The notes: generated by a model from the letters alone, not told the origin. A stretch of 64,000 nt of DNA from Cupriavidus pauculus (GCF_002858765.1 NZ_PJRP01000007.1:107861-171860); one strand, 5' to 3'; shown: positions 53,436 through 62,987, numbered from the stretch's first letter. A program made the numbers and translations.

Positions 53436-54110
53436 ATGGACACCCTCCTCGCTGCCTGCATAGGAATAGGCACTCCTACCGTCGCAATCGCTTTTAGTCT
53501 TATCGGGCTTGCCGTTGGGCTTGCGTTAGGCCGCATTCGTTCTTATACGCACTCAATTCAAAATCATGGAGAGGAGCAGATTTCCCGCGCGTTGCGACAC
53601 CATTTCATCGCGCCCAACTATCATCTGATGAACCACATCACGTTGCGGATGCGCGATGCCACGACTCAGATTGACCACATCCTCGTTTCAAGGTTCGGCG
53701 TCTTTGTCATAGAGACAAAGCACTACAATGGCTGGATCTTCACGAACGGCAAGCGAGCGAAGTGGACTCAGGTTTTGTTCAAGTCTAGCTTTCAGTTTCA
53801 GAACCCCATCTATCAGAATGCTCGGCACGTTCGTGCCGTCCGCGAGTTGCTTGACTTTCTGCCGTCCGATTGCATCAAATAAGTTGTGGTCTTTACGGGA
53901 GGTGCCAAGTTCAAAACTGACATCCCTTCTGGCGTTTTTGGTCTTCGGCAACTTGTCGATCATCTCTACGGGCAGACCACTGAAGTTATGTCTCTTAATC
54001 GTATGCAGTTCTGCGTTGGGCGCATCGAGGCAGCGCGCCTTGCCGTAACTAACGAGACGGATGTCGAACACGTTGAGAACCTCAGACGAAAGCATGGAAT
54101 TGCAGTCTAA
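53436..54110 (+). pseudogene. NERD-domain protein gene interrupted by one stop codon
   Basis: The frame starts with a membrane helix (PTVAIAFSLIGLAVGLALG), then the NERD core: TQIDHILVSRFGVFVIETKH, NGWIFTNGKRAKWTQ and NARHVRAVRELL. It meets TAA at 53880-53882 right after DCIK. The same frame then goes on VVVFTGGAKFKTDIPSGVF, ending TDVEHVENLRRKHGIAV at 54110, which is the normal C-terminal part of such proteins. One substitution therefore breaks an otherwise whole gene of about 224 residues. NERD is a putative nuclease-related fold. Sequencing error or a recent loss are both possible. Confidence 0.75.
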
Positions 54111-54345
54111 TCCCATGACAACTTCCCCGTTAGATACATGGAAACCATGTTGGCGTCGCTCTATGGCCGAACATGAAGCGACGATAGCGGTGAAGGCTTG
54201 GTAAAATCGGCTAGCCGTTGAACTGCCAAAGCCTCAGTAATGATCTGGCCAGCAGCTAGACGATGCGCCAACAGATGACAGTGTGAGAGAGTGAACCTAA
54301 TCGCGGTCGCTCGGTCCATCTGCTTCCTTCACTCACACCATTGCA

Positions 54346-55245
54346 ATGCAGAAGTTATTAGCTACCCTTTTATTGGGAATCGCACCCGCCTTTATTCCCA
54401 CGATAGCGGGCGCCACCAGCACGGCCGATTTCTCTCAGTGCCGCCAGCTCTTTGTCAATAGCGCGCCTCCGAAGGTGGCAGCCAATCCAGCAATGAAGCT
54501 GCGCCCTTTATGCTACGACGCGTTTGCCGTCCTGCATTCTGGCCGCAGCAAGACGCCCGTCTACGTGGCCGAGCGCTTATCACGAGCGCAATTGGTTGAC
54601 GCCAGGGACGAGAAACGCACCGATCAGTTTTTTGCCGATGCACGCTTGCCGCGCGCTGAGCGTGCGGAACTGGACGACTATAAAGGTAGCGGATACGATC
54701 GCGGCCACCTAGCTCCCGCCGGGGACCAGCCTACTGCACAGGCCATGGCCCAATCATTTAGCTTGGCTAACATGACCCCGCAAGCGCCGAAGAACAATCG
54801 CGAAGCATGGAATTCGATCGAATCGGCGACGCGCAAGTATGTGATGCGGGCTAAGGGAGATGTCTATGTTATCTCCGGGCCTGTATTCGGCGACCGTCCC
54901 GACACCATCGGACAGGGCCGCGTCTGGGTACCCGAGCACTATTTCAAGTTGGTCTACGACCAGACCACAAACCGGGCATGGGCGCACTGGATCGCCAATA
55001 CCAACGAGGCACACCCCAGCAAGCCGATCAGCTATCGCGAACTGACCAAGCGCACCGGCGTCGAATTTCTTCCCGGTGTGTCACCTGTCGACGAGGCCAC
55101 CCCAGTAACACCTGAGGTAGGAACGCAAGCATCGTCGCATCGTGGCGGCAATAGTCCTGTTAAGAGGGAAGAAGACCTGGCGCAGCTGTTTAAGTCGTCA
55201 GTTCAGTCGGCAGCGCAGAGGATCCAGAAGTCGATGGAGCGGTGA
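54346..55245 (+). CDS. Secreted DNA/RNA non-specific endonuclease
   Basis: 299 residues. Signal peptide (LLATLLLGIAPAFIPTIAGA), then the NucA/Serratia-nuclease fold. The catalytic motif is YDRGHLAPAGD (about residues 122-132, His as general base), with the N of MTPQAPKNNREAWNSIE and E downstream as metal/active-site residues. It cuts single- and double-stranded nucleic acid outside the cytoplasm. The C-terminal 50 residues are a polar disordered tail. No immunity gene is evident, so it is an export nuclease rather than a toxin. Confidence 0.9.
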   Translation: MQKLLATLLLGIAPAFIPTIAGATSTADFSQCRQLFVNSAPPKVAANPAMKLRPLCYDAFAVLHSGRSKTPVYVAERLSRAQLVDARDEKRTDQFFADARLPRAERAELDDYKGSGYDRGHLAPAGDQPTAQAMAQSFSLANMTPQAPKNNREAWNSIESATRKYVMRAKGDVYVISGPVFGDRPDTIGQGRVWVPEHYFKLVYDQTTNRAWAHWIANTNEAHPSKPISYRELTKRTGVEFLPGVSPVDEATPVTPEVGTQASSHRGGNSPVKREEDLAQLFKSSVQSAAQRIQKSMER

Positions 55246-55663
55246 TGGCCACGAGCGCGGAGCTTGCGCACGAGGCTTACTAGACGCCGTTCTGGCGCGA
55301 ACGCATCCGGGCCGAGCTCGGCGTCAGGCAGCGCATTTAGACGCCCGACCTTCGGCCCCGATGCCCCGTCATCCATGATGGGTCTTATCGGCACGCTCCT
55401 AAGATCACTTCCCCGCCGCCCCCAATTGGATGACTCGAGAACACACCCAGGCGGATGCCAGAATCCTCATTGGTACACCTGGCCGAAATATTCAAGGTCC
55501 GGTCCGTTCCGCCCCTCGACGTGACCAACCCATGCAGTTCAGTGTTGAATAGGTGCCGCATAAGCCACGAATCAACATCCTGATCACCACAAAAAGAAAT
55601 CCGAAATTGACATTGCCCCTATAGCGCATAGGCTTTTCCCGTACGCACCCCCGGATTAGAACC
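55246..55663. other. Intergenic region upstream of the oxidase cluster
   Basis: About 420 bp. An ATG overlapping the nuclease stop (TGATGG) opens a frame broken by two TAG codons within 35 codons (reading TSAELAHEAY-stop-TPFWRERIRAELGVRQRI-stop), which may be decayed coding sequence. The rest should hold the promoter of the cytochrome operon. Confidence 0.35.
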
Positions 55664-56401
55664 ATGCGTTCCCTATTGCGGGTCCTGATGCTCGGATTGC
55701 TTCTTGCCCTGCCGCCTATCGGCCGGGCGCAGGCGCCTGCCGCTCCCACTCTCCAGTCCGACGCGATTCCCGCATTCCAGACGGTCGATTCGATGGAAGC
55801 ACGCGTACAGGGTTGCGTGACCTGTCACGGTCAGAGCGGCCAGGGCACCAATAACGGATACTATCCGCGCATTGCCGGCAAGCCGGCCGGTTACCTCTAC
55901 AACCAACTCGTTGCCTTCCGCGACGGTACGCGCCGCTATGCTCCGATGAACTATCTGGTCGCGTACTTGCCGGACCCGTACCTGAAGGAGATTGCCGAGT
56001 ACTTCGCGAAGCTGCGTCCGCCATTTGTCGCACCCGAGGCGTCCGATGCGCAGCCCGCCGCGGTGGCGCGTGGCCAGGCGCTGGTAACCGCTGGCGATAG
56101 CAAGCAAGGCGTACCGGCGTGCATCGCGTGCCATGGTGCGGGGCTCACCGGCATGGAACCAGGCATTCCGGGGCTGACGGGACTGCGGCACGCGTACATC
56201 ATTGGCCAGCTTACGCGCTGGAAGGTGGGCGAACGGCATGCGACGGAGCCCGATTGCATGAAGCGAATCGCTTCGCGGCTGTCCGACGCCGATATCGCTG
56301 CCGTGGCGGCCTTCCTGTCTCAGCAGGTTCCCCCAAAGGATCCGTCTCCGGAATCGTCCAACCTTGTGCGCATGCCACTGGCATGTGGCAGCCAGCGCTG
56401 A
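55664..56401 (+). CDS. Diheme cytochrome c (c4-like) of the ba3 oxidase cluster
   Basis: 245 residues. Signal peptide (LLRVLMLGLLLALPPIGRAQA). Two c-type heme sites: CVTCH at 51-55 and CIACH at 153-157, with the usual GYYPRIAGKPAGYLYNQL and GIPGLTGLRHAYIIGQL blocks. It resembles cytochrome c4 and should carry electrons in the periplasm. It is first in an operon of six genes; the next ATG is 10 bp after its stop. Confidence 0.9.
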   Translation: MRSLLRVLMLGLLLALPPIGRAQAPAAPTLQSDAIPAFQTVDSMEARVQGCVTCHGQSGQGTNNGYYPRIAGKPAGYLYNQLVAFRDGTRRYAPMNYLVAYLPDPYLKEIAEYFAKLRPPFVAPEASDAQPAAVARGQALVTAGDSKQGVPACIACHGAGLTGMEPGIPGLTGLRHAYIIGQLTRWKVGERHATEPDCMKRIASRLSDADIAAVAAFLSQQVPPKDPSPESSNLVRMPLACGSQR

Positions 56402-56411
56402 TGGGGTCGCC

Positions 56412-57746
56412 ATGAAAGCGCGCAGGTTACCCGTCCTCATCATCGGCGCTGTGATCGTCGCTGTACTCGTCATACTGGCCCTGCGCCTGATGCCGTCCGG
56501 ACCGCGGGAGAAGCCGGCGCCCGTCACGACGGCGAGCGCTCCCGCCGCAAAGGGAGCGCGCGGCGCCGCGGCGCTCAGCCCGGCCAGCCAGATCATCGTC
56601 AAGGGCGAATACCTTGCGCGCGCCGGCGATTGCGTCGCCTGCCACACCGAGCCCAACAACCCGCCGTTCGCGGGCGGACGCGCGATGGCAACGCCGTTCG
56701 GCAGCCTCTTCGTCCCCAACATCACGCCCGACGACGAGACCGGCATCGGCCAATGGACCGCCGACGACTTCTACCGAATGATGCATACGGGCGTCTCGCG
56801 CGATGGCAATCTGCTCTACCCCGCCATGCCGTTCGCGTCGTACACCAAGGTGACGCGCGAGGACTCGGACGCGATCTACGCTTACCTGATGTCAGTGCCG
56901 CCGGTGAAGCGCAAGAACCATCCACACGAGCTTCGCTTTCCGTTCAACAAGCGCGAACTGCTGATCGGCTGGCGTGCACTCTATTTCAAGGAGGGCGAAT
57001 TCCAGCCCGATCCGAAACAGTCGGTGCAATGGAATCGAGGCGCCTATCTCGTGCAGGGCCTCGGCCATTGCGCGATGTGTCACACGGCGATCAACGCGCT
57101 CGGCGGATCGAGCGAGTCGAAGGAGTTCGAGGGTGGGATGATCCCGAACCAGAACTGGTATGCGCCGTCGCTTACGTCAAACCGGGAAGCTGGCTTGGGC
57201 AACTGGCCGCTCCAGGACATCGTCGATCTGTTGCAAGTTGGCGTTTCGCATCGCGCGACGGTCTACGGTCCGATGGCAGAAGTGGTCTACAACAGCTTGC
57301 AGTACATGACCGACGAGGACGTGCAAGCGATGGCGGTGTATCTGCAGGCGCTGCCGCAACGCGATACCGAACCACCGCCGTCTAGCCAGGAACATCTGGT
57401 GCAGCCTGCCGTGATGGAGAACGGGCGCAAGATCTACCAGCAGCAATGCGTGATGTGCCATGCCGAGGACGGCAAGGGCCATCCGCCATCGTTCCCGCCG
57501 CTTGCGGGCAACCAGTCGATCACGATGGCGTCGCCAGTCAATGCGATCCGCATGGTGCTCAATGGCGGCTACGCGCCGGGCACGAAGAAGAACCCACGCC
57601 CGCATGGCATGCCGCCGTTCTCGCACGCGCTCGACGACGAACAGGCCGCCGCCGTGGTGACATACATCCGCGTCGCTTGGGGCAACACCGGCACGCCAGT
57701 GGCACCGCCACAGGTCAACGCGCTACGCATGCTCTTGCCCGAGTAA
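56412..57746 (+). CDS. Triheme membrane-anchored cytochrome c (alcohol-dehydrogenase-subunit type)
   Basis: 444 residues from the ATG at 56412. An N-terminal uncleaved anchor (LIIGAVIVAVLVILALRL) is followed by three CxxCH sites: CVACH 74-78, CAMCH 220-224, CVMCH 346-350. The spacing and blocks (GGRAMATPFGSLFVPNITPD, GLGNWPLQDIVDLLQVGVS) match the cytochrome subunit of membrane alcohol/gluconate dehydrogenases. No dehydrogenase gene is near, so here it is likely an electron donor to the oxidase. Confidence 0.9.
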   Translation: MKARRLPVLIIGAVIVAVLVILALRLMPSGPREKPAPVTTASAPAAKGARGAAALSPASQIIVKGEYLARAGDCVACHTEPNNPPFAGGRAMATPFGSLFVPNITPDDETGIGQWTADDFYRMMHTGVSRDGNLLYPAMPFASYTKVTREDSDAIYAYLMSVPPVKRKNHPHELRFPFNKRELLIGWRALYFKEGEFQPDPKQSVQWNRGAYLVQGLGHCAMCHTAINALGGSSESKEFEGGMIPNQNWYAPSLTSNREAGLGNWPLQDIVDLLQVGVSHRATVYGPMAEVVYNSLQYMTDEDVQAMAVYLQALPQRDTEPPPSSQEHLVQPAVMENGRKIYQQQCVMCHAEDGKGHPPSFPPLAGNQSITMASPVNAIRMVLNGGYAPGTKKNPRPHGMPPFSHALDDEQAAAVVTYIRVAWGNTGTPVAPPQVNALRMLLPE

Positions 57747-57760
57747 CCGACATCGCCGAC

Positions 57761-57952
57761 ATGACCGACACCGATCCGCACGCGCCAATGCATCACGACG
57801 AACCACCGCCAGCGGACCACGACGTACACCGCGTGGTAAGCGACGGTCCGAAGGGAACATTTGCCGTAGCGAGCGTAGCCTCCGCCATCGTCGTGGTGAT
57901 CTACCTGGCGTTCTACTTCGGCATCTATGCGCAGCGGGGACTGATCCAGTGA
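57761..57952 (+). CDS. Small single-span protein, probable cytochrome oxidase subunit IIa
   Basis: 63 residues from the ATG at 57761: a His/Asp/Pro-rich start (TDPHAPMHHDEPPPADHD), then PKGTFAVASVASAIVVVIY, LAFYFGIYAQRGLIQ. The one helix with P-K-G-T before it and Y-x-x-F-x-x-G after resembles the short subunit IIa of ba3 oxidases. Its TGA overlaps the GTG of subunit II. It sits just where that subunit is expected. Confidence 0.75.
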   Translation: MTDTDPHAPMHHDEPPPADHDVHRVVSDGPKGTFAVASVASAIVVVIYLAFYFGIYAQRGLIQ

Positions 57953-58533
57953 GCACGATATCGCCTACGCCTGCCACGCCCGATGGCCACCACGCCGAGG
58001 CGGTCGCCGTCGCGGCGGAACGGCGCTGGGCCGTGGTCGTGGGGATCATCATGGGCGTCATCGTGCTCCTGATGATTTTCGCGGGCGTGCATTGGCTATC
58101 GATGCCGCCGTCGCGCGTGGAGACGGTGAACGTGCGAACGCTACACCTGCAGGGAGAGTTTGTCGAAGGCAACCTCGGCACGGCAGTCGACGGCGACGGC
58201 AAGGTGACCGTGAGGCTGGTCGCGCAGCAGTATTCATTCGAGCCGCAATGCCTTGTGGTGCCACAGGGCATGCCGGTGACGTTCCGGGGCACGAGCGCTG
58301 ACGCGATTCACGGCTTCATCGTCGGCACCACCAATGCCAATACCATGTTGATCCCCGGCTTCGTGGCGACGTTCACGACGACGTTTCCGCGTGCGGGCGA
58401 GCAGTTGATGCCATGCCACGAATATTGCGGCATCGGGCACGAGGCGATGTGGGCGAGAGTGCAGGTGCTCCCACGCGAGGAATTCATGGAGCGTGCGCGA
58501 CACGCGGAAAGGATGTCCTGTGTTCCTCGCTAG
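57949..58533 (+). CDS. Cytochrome c oxidase subunit II (ba3 type)
   Basis: 194 residues from a GTG overlapping the previous stop. One N-terminal transmembrane helix (VVVGIIMGVIVLLMIFAGVHW), then a cupredoxin domain: VRLVAQQYSFEPQCLVVPQG and the CuA site, H121 and C156-x-E158-x-C160-x-x-x-H164-x-x-M167 (CHEYCGIGHEAM). All CuA ligands are present, so it can take electrons from cytochrome c. It overlaps subunit I. Confidence 0.92.
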   Translation: MSTISPTPATPDGHHAEAVAVAAERRWAVVVGIIMGVIVLLMIFAGVHWLSMPPSRVETVNVRTLHLQGEFVEGNLGTAVDGDGKVTVRLVAQQYSFEPQCLVVPQGMPVTFRGTSADAIHGFIVGTTNANTMLIPGFVATFTTTFPRAGEQLMPCHEYCGIGHEAMWARVQVLPREEFMERARHAERMSCVPR

Positions 58534-60142
58534 AAAACTCGTCCTCGCGCATTTCTGGGTGGCCTTCGTGGCATTTCTCGGCGCCATCGTCCTCGGCGAA
58601 TGGCAGATGTTCATTCGCAGTCCACTGTCGACCTGGGTCAACAATCCCGAGCACTACTACCGCTCGGTGACAGCGCACGGCACGGTGATGGCCTATGTGC
58701 TGCCCACGCTGGTGGCGATGGGCTTCGGCTATGCCATCTGCGAACTCGGCCTCAAGCGTCCGCTCGTGGGCCTGCGTTGGGCCTGGATCGGCTTCTGGCT
58801 GCTGATCGCCGGCACCGTGCTTGCGGCAGTGACAATGGGACTCGGCAAGGCATCGGTCCTCTATACGTTCTATCCGCCGATGATTGGCAGTCCGTTCTAC
58901 TATCTCGGCGTGGTGCTGGTGGTGGTCGGCTCGTGGGTCTGGGTCGCGCTGATGGCGGTCAACCTGCGTGTGTGGCGGCGCGATAATCCGGGAGCCACCG
59001 TACCGCTTGCGGTGTACGGTACGGTGGCTGGCGCTTATCTGTGGGCGTGGACTTCATTGGGCGCCGCGATCGAGGTGCTGGTACTGATCCTGCCCGCATC
59101 GCTCGGCCTGACCGATACCATCAACGCCGGACTCGCGCGCGTGTTCTTTTCGTGGACGCTGCACGCCATTGTCTACTTCTGGCTCGTTCCTGCATACGTC
59201 GCGTTCTACACGATCGTCCCGCGTGCCATCGGCGGTCGCCTCTATAGCGACACCATGGGTCGCATGGCCTTCGCGCTATTCCTCGTCTTCTCGATGCCGA
59301 TTGGTATTCACCACCTATTCGCCGATCCGCAGGTCGGCTCGGGCTTCAAGTTCGTCCACGCAGCCATGACTGCGATGGTGACGGTGCCAACCCTGCTGAC
59401 GGTATTCACCATCGTCGCCTCGGTCGAAATCGCGGCGCGCCTGCGCGGCGGCAGAGGCCCCTTCGGCTGGGTGAAGGCGCTGCCGTGGCACAACCCGATG
59501 ATGCTCGCGGTAACGTTCTCGTTCATCATGCTCGGCTTCGGCGGCGCAGGCGGCATCATCAACATGAGCTACCAGCTCAACGAGTCGATCCACAATACCC
59601 AATGGGTGACCGGGCATTTCCACCTGATTTTCGGCGGCGCGATCGTCATCATGTACATGGCGCTCGCCTACGACCTCTGGCCGCAACTGACCGCCCGCGG
59701 TCCGCTGCCGGCCGGCCTGATGCGGCTGCAACTCTGGCTGTGGTTCCTCGGCATGCTGGTTCTCTCGCTGCCCTGGCACTGGGTTGGCCTGCTCGGCATG
59801 CCGCGCCGCATGGCGTACTACGACTACAGCCACCCGGACCTTCAATCGCAAGCATGGACCGTGGCGGCCTCGACGTTCGGCGGACTGGCGATGGTCATCT
59901 CGGCGATCCTGTTCGTGTACATCCTCGCCAACGCGCATCGTCGTCCGCTCGGCACGCCAACGCCCTACACGTTCAGCGAACCCATCCATGCGGGAGGACG
60001 TCCACCGGCGGCGCTCAACGGCTTCGCGCTGTGGGTCGGGATGATGATCGCGCTGACGCTCGTCAACTACGGCTACCCCATCGTGCAGCTCGCCATACTC
60101 GAAAACGCCTCGGTGCCCATTGTGCCGATTGGCGGCCGCTAG
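58520..60142 (+). CDS. Cytochrome c oxidase subunit I (ba3, B-family heme-copper oxidase)
   Basis: 540 residues from the GTG at 58520, favoured because GGAAAGGA lies 7 nt before; it overlaps subunit II by 14 bp. About 13 helices. Ligands are visible: heme b His53 (SVTAHGTVMAY), CuB His215 and cross-link Tyr219 (WTLHAIVYFWLVPAY), CuB His264-His265 (GIHHLF), and heme a3/b His366/His368 (WVTGHFHLIFGG). The pattern lacks the A-family D-channel motifs, as in ba3 enzymes. It reduces O2 to water with high affinity and pumps protons. No subunit III or assembly factors are in the window. Confidence 0.93.
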   Translation: MFLARKLVLAHFWVAFVAFLGAIVLGEWQMFIRSPLSTWVNNPEHYYRSVTAHGTVMAYVLPTLVAMGFGYAICELGLKRPLVGLRWAWIGFWLLIAGTVLAAVTMGLGKASVLYTFYPPMIGSPFYYLGVVLVVVGSWVWVALMAVNLRVWRRDNPGATVPLAVYGTVAGAYLWAWTSLGAAIEVLVLILPASLGLTDTINAGLARVFFSWTLHAIVYFWLVPAYVAFYTIVPRAIGGRLYSDTMGRMAFALFLVFSMPIGIHHLFADPQVGSGFKFVHAAMTAMVTVPTLLTVFTIVASVEIAARLRGGRGPFGWVKALPWHNPMMLAVTFSFIMLGFGGAGGIINMSYQLNESIHNTQWVTGHFHLIFGGAIVIMYMALAYDLWPQLTARGPLPAGLMRLQLWLWFLGMLVLSLPWHWVGLLGMPRRMAYYDYSHPDLQSQAWTVAASTFGGLAMVISAILFVYILANAHRRPLGTPTPYTFSEPIHAGGRPPAALNGFALWVGMMIALTLVNYGYPIVQLAILENASVPIVPIGGR

Positions 60143-60173
60143 TCCGCCACAGCCACCGTCACCGGATCCTCCC

Positions 60174-60968
60174 ATGTCCGCGCAACCCAATCCTATCGGC
60201 GCCAAAAGCGTACTGGCCTTGGTCGTGCTGACCATCGTCCTGATGTTGGTCGGCTTCATCTGGTTGCCATCGGTGCAAAGCGATTTCAGCGCGCGTGGCG
60301 TATGGGACGCCATCTGCCGCGCCGCCGGGGTCCCCACGAACTGGAGCGGCGACGACAAAACGCACACGGGGCGCATCGCCACCAACGTCGTGCTCGACCG
60401 CTCGATGGCGCGCGTCGGCTCGGCGGACAGCGTCGGACGCGGCGCCACACTCGCGCTGAACAACTGCACGATGTGCCACGGCGCACGCGGCATGACAGCC
60501 TCCAACGCGCCCAACCTTGCTGGCCAGTACCCGGAAGTCGTCATCAAGCAACTGAACGACTACAACGCCGGAAAGCGCGGCAGCGCGATCATGGAAACGC
60601 TGGCTCGCAAGCTGTCGGAGCGCGATATCGCCGATGTTGCCGCGTACTACGCCTCGCTACCAAAGGCGCGCACTGCCCCGACGACCTACGATGAATCGCT
60701 GCCCGCGCTGGTACGCGTGGGCGATCCGCTGCGCAATATCGCGCCGTGCATTGCATGCCATGGCGGGGTTGATCAGAAGTTCGGCGCCCCTTGGCTCGAA
60801 GGCATGCCGCGCGATTACCTTACCACCGAACTAAAGGCATTCCGCAACGGCTCGCGCGCCAATGACGCGGAGGCGCAGATGCGGAACATGGCGAGAGCCA
60901 TGACCGATCAGGAGATCGAGGAAGTTGCGGTGTTCTACGCCCGAAAGGCGGCACCGGAAGGTCATTAG
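60174..60968 (+). CDS. Diheme cytochrome c closing the oxidase cluster
   Basis: 264 residues from the ATG at 60174. An N-terminal anchor (VLALVVLTIVLMLVGFIWLP) is followed by two heme sites, CTMCH 98-102 and CIACH 192-196, with NAPNLAGQYPEVVIKQLNDY and the c4-like C-terminal RNMARAMTDQEIEEVAVFYA. It is 31 bp after subunit I and surely in the operon. It is probably the membrane-bound direct donor to CuA. Confidence 0.9.
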   Translation: MSAQPNPIGAKSVLALVVLTIVLMLVGFIWLPSVQSDFSARGVWDAICRAAGVPTNWSGDDKTHTGRIATNVVLDRSMARVGSADSVGRGATLALNNCTMCHGARGMTASNAPNLAGQYPEVVIKQLNDYNAGKRGSAIMETLARKLSERDIADVAAYYASLPKARTAPTTYDESLPALVRVGDPLRNIAPCIACHGGVDQKFGAPWLEGMPRDYLTTELKAFRNGSRANDAEAQMRNMARAMTDQEIEEVAVFYARKAAPEGH

Positions 60969-61178
60969 GACCATGCGCTGAAACTGGCTCTCTGACCCGC
61001 TGCTGTGTCGTTGCGACCACTGGTGCGTTTCCCACCGTTTGTAGTCGTGTAATCGCGACCCTCGTCCCATCCTCGCTCAAGGCAGAATTCCTCGCTGACG
61101 CCCAGAAGCCACCGCCCAAGCAGAAGCATGTTCCGTAAAAGTGGGGATATCGATTCAAAGCTGGGCATCGCTATCCGT

Positions 61179-61197
61179 GCCCCGCTTCTTGCGGGGC
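61179..61197. terminator. GC-rich hairpin between convergent genes
   Basis: GCCCCGC (61179-61185), loop TTCTT, GCGGGGC (61191-61197). It lies between the ends of the oxidase operon and the Omp85-like gene. There is no T-run on either side, so it may slow or protect transcripts rather than be a classical terminator. Confidence 0.4.
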
Positions 61198-61222
61198 GCA
61201 CCTTGTGAGGCCCGCAAGCAAC

Positions 61223-62374
61223 CTAGTGCCACGCCGTCCCTAGCTGGACATAGACCGCATTCTGATCCTTGCTATGCGCGACATCGAGGCCAACTGCCAA
61301 ACCAAGCCTCTTGGCCAACAGATATCGAAAGCCCATCCCAACGCTGGCCACGTTCTCCGCGTCCGAAAAGCTTTGTCGTCCATACGCTTTGCCCATACCA
61401 GTGAAGCCTAGGACGGACCACCGCGGCGTAAAGTCCCAACGCAGTTCCGCCTCTACGGAGATGGCGTTTCTGTCCTGGTATTGCGCCTTTTTTACACCGC
61501 GCAGATCAACATACGGCTGGACATAAAAAGGAACGTCGCCTGATGAAAATCGTGTATCCGCACGCAAGCCTAAGATGATTGTCTTGCTGAGGGGCAGCCA
61601 GGTGTAACCGCGCGCCGCGTAGATGTCGTAGCTTTGCGTACTGCCGATTCCTTCGCGGGCGAACTGGGCCTCGAACTCGGCATAACTGCCGCGATTCGGG
61701 AAGAAGATGTTATCTCGCGAGTCGTAGTCGACAACCAAGCTCGCGGCGCTGATCCGCTGGTTTCGACCTTCGCCCACGAGGCCTGTATTCCCCTGGCCAA
61801 ATTTGAAGGCAGTATTCGCGTCGAAGTAGATGTAGCGTGGGCCCGCGAACCATTTGCTGTTACCCATTCGCACAAGTAGTTGCTGGATCAGGCCGACCCC
61901 ATCTAGCTCGTAGGCTCGTGGTTGATTGCCCAGGCCAAAGTAGTCGAGATTTGCATTAACTTTCGCCAGTCCGCCAATGTAGCGATACCGATCACCATCC
62001 CAGCTGTGCATGTGGCCGACAAATCCGGCCCATGTCCCGTTTTGGGTATAAGCACCACCTAGGGCGGTGATATTGGGTGGGGCCCTCGCCTCCCCGCGTT
62101 CCTTGGCCCTGGCCTCGCTCTCGGCGATCGATTCCGAGAAAAACAGCAACCCTAGGCCACCGCCGTAACCTACGGCTGGCTCGGTGATAACGAACGGGAC
62201 GGGTAGCGCTCCCCGGTGCTCAAGCAAATAGTTGCTCATGTCAAACGCACCGTCTTCGGGATCGCGAAAACTTGGCGACCGCGATTCTGCGACGGCCGCT
62301 ACCGGAGACAGCGCGACCACTAGCATCATGCTGGCTAGCCGAAAAGATCCGCTCGTGAGTCGCTCTAGCCACAT
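61223..62374 (-). CDS. Omp85/BamA-type surface-antigen outer-membrane protein
   Basis: 383 residues. Signal peptide (RLASMMLVVALSPVAAVAES). No POTRA domains are seen; after a short linker (FVITEPAVGYGGGLGLLFF) the barrel starts, with strands such as AGFVGHMHSWDGDRYRYIGG, the VVDYDSRDNIFFPNRGSYAE segment (the DxRDNxxxPxxG block of the family), and a C-terminal VYVQLGTAWH. This is the bacterial surface antigen barrel of the Omp85 group without the periplasmic part, function unknown. It converges with the oxidase operon. Confidence 0.85.
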   Translation of the reverse strand: MWLERLTSGSFRLASMMLVVALSPVAAVAESRSPSFRDPEDGAFDMSNYLLEHRGALPVPFVITEPAVGYGGGLGLLFFSESIAESEARAKERGEARAPPNITALGGAYTQNGTWAGFVGHMHSWDGDRYRYIGGLAKVNANLDYFGLGNQPRAYELDGVGLIQQLLVRMGNSKWFAGPRYIYFDANTAFKFGQGNTGLVGEGRNQRISAASLVVDYDSRDNIFFPNRGSYAEFEAQFAREGIGSTQSYDIYAARGYTWLPLSKTIILGLRADTRFSSGDVPFYVQPYVDLRGVKKAQYQDRNAISVEAELRWDFTPRWSVLGFTGMGKAYGRQSFSDAENVASVGMGFRYLLAKRLGLAVGLDVAHSKDQNAVYVQLGTAWH

Positions 62375-62657
62375 ATGCCCGCCTGGATTGCTGTTCCTCG
62401 TGTCGCCAAAATCTGCGTCGACGGCCTCACACCGTCAATTGGCCAAAGGTCCAGTCTATTTGCGAGCGGAGTTTGGTGAATTCAATCTAGCCCGCTCGAA
62501 CATGCCGTGCACAACAGGCGACGATTCGGACTGATTCTTTCAGAAAACGTCAGGCGAACTTGCGGTATCGCCGCGACGATCGGACACTTTGCCTCGTCGA
62601 CGTTCTATTCCCGATGAGGCGCGACAATAGAAAAATTCGGCCGCCGGGTGCCGTGGA

Positions 62658-62921
62658 TCATTCCCTGTAAGTTGGTTCCTGTCGTGTGGCCAGTCTTTGC
62701 GACGGTAGCTTTTGCTGGTTCATTAGTGCCCAAACAAGCGAGACGGTCCAGCCAAGAAACGTCCAGCCTAAAAGAATGTTCAGTGCGACGATGGCGGCCA
62801 AGTGGCGGTGCTGGCGAAGCGTGGCCACCACGGACGGGACGAAGTACACCACCACCAGCACCGCCACCAGAACTTGCCAATTCGCTGCCAACAAATCCCA
62901 CCAGTAATTCAGTTGTTCCAT
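62658..62921 (-). CDS. Superinfection-immunity-like small membrane protein
   Basis: 87 residues. Two hydrophobic helices, NWQVLVAVLVVVYFVPSVVA and AAIVALNILLGWTFLGWTVS, with the LGWT-x-x-GW-x-x-x-LVWAL block that defines the T4 Imm-like superinfection immunity family. In phage it blocks DNA entry of related phages; chromosomal copies are common and their role is mostly untested. It lies about 65 bp downstream of the repeat protein, on the same strand. Confidence 0.8.
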   Translation of the reverse strand: MEQLNYWWDLLAANWQVLVAVLVVVYFVPSVVATLRQHRHLAAIVALNILLGWTFLGWTVSLVWALMNQQKLPSQRLATRQEPTYRE

Positions 62922-62987
62922 GATGCGTTCCCTGCGGCCCGGTTCTCTCCGGGAGGTGTCATTCCTCCCACTAGAGCACTAGCAAAT

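Noticed and set aside
59315..60547. 410-residue minus-strand reading frame
   Set aside because: Antisense to cytochrome oxidase subunit I and the last cytochrome c, both with full ligand sets.
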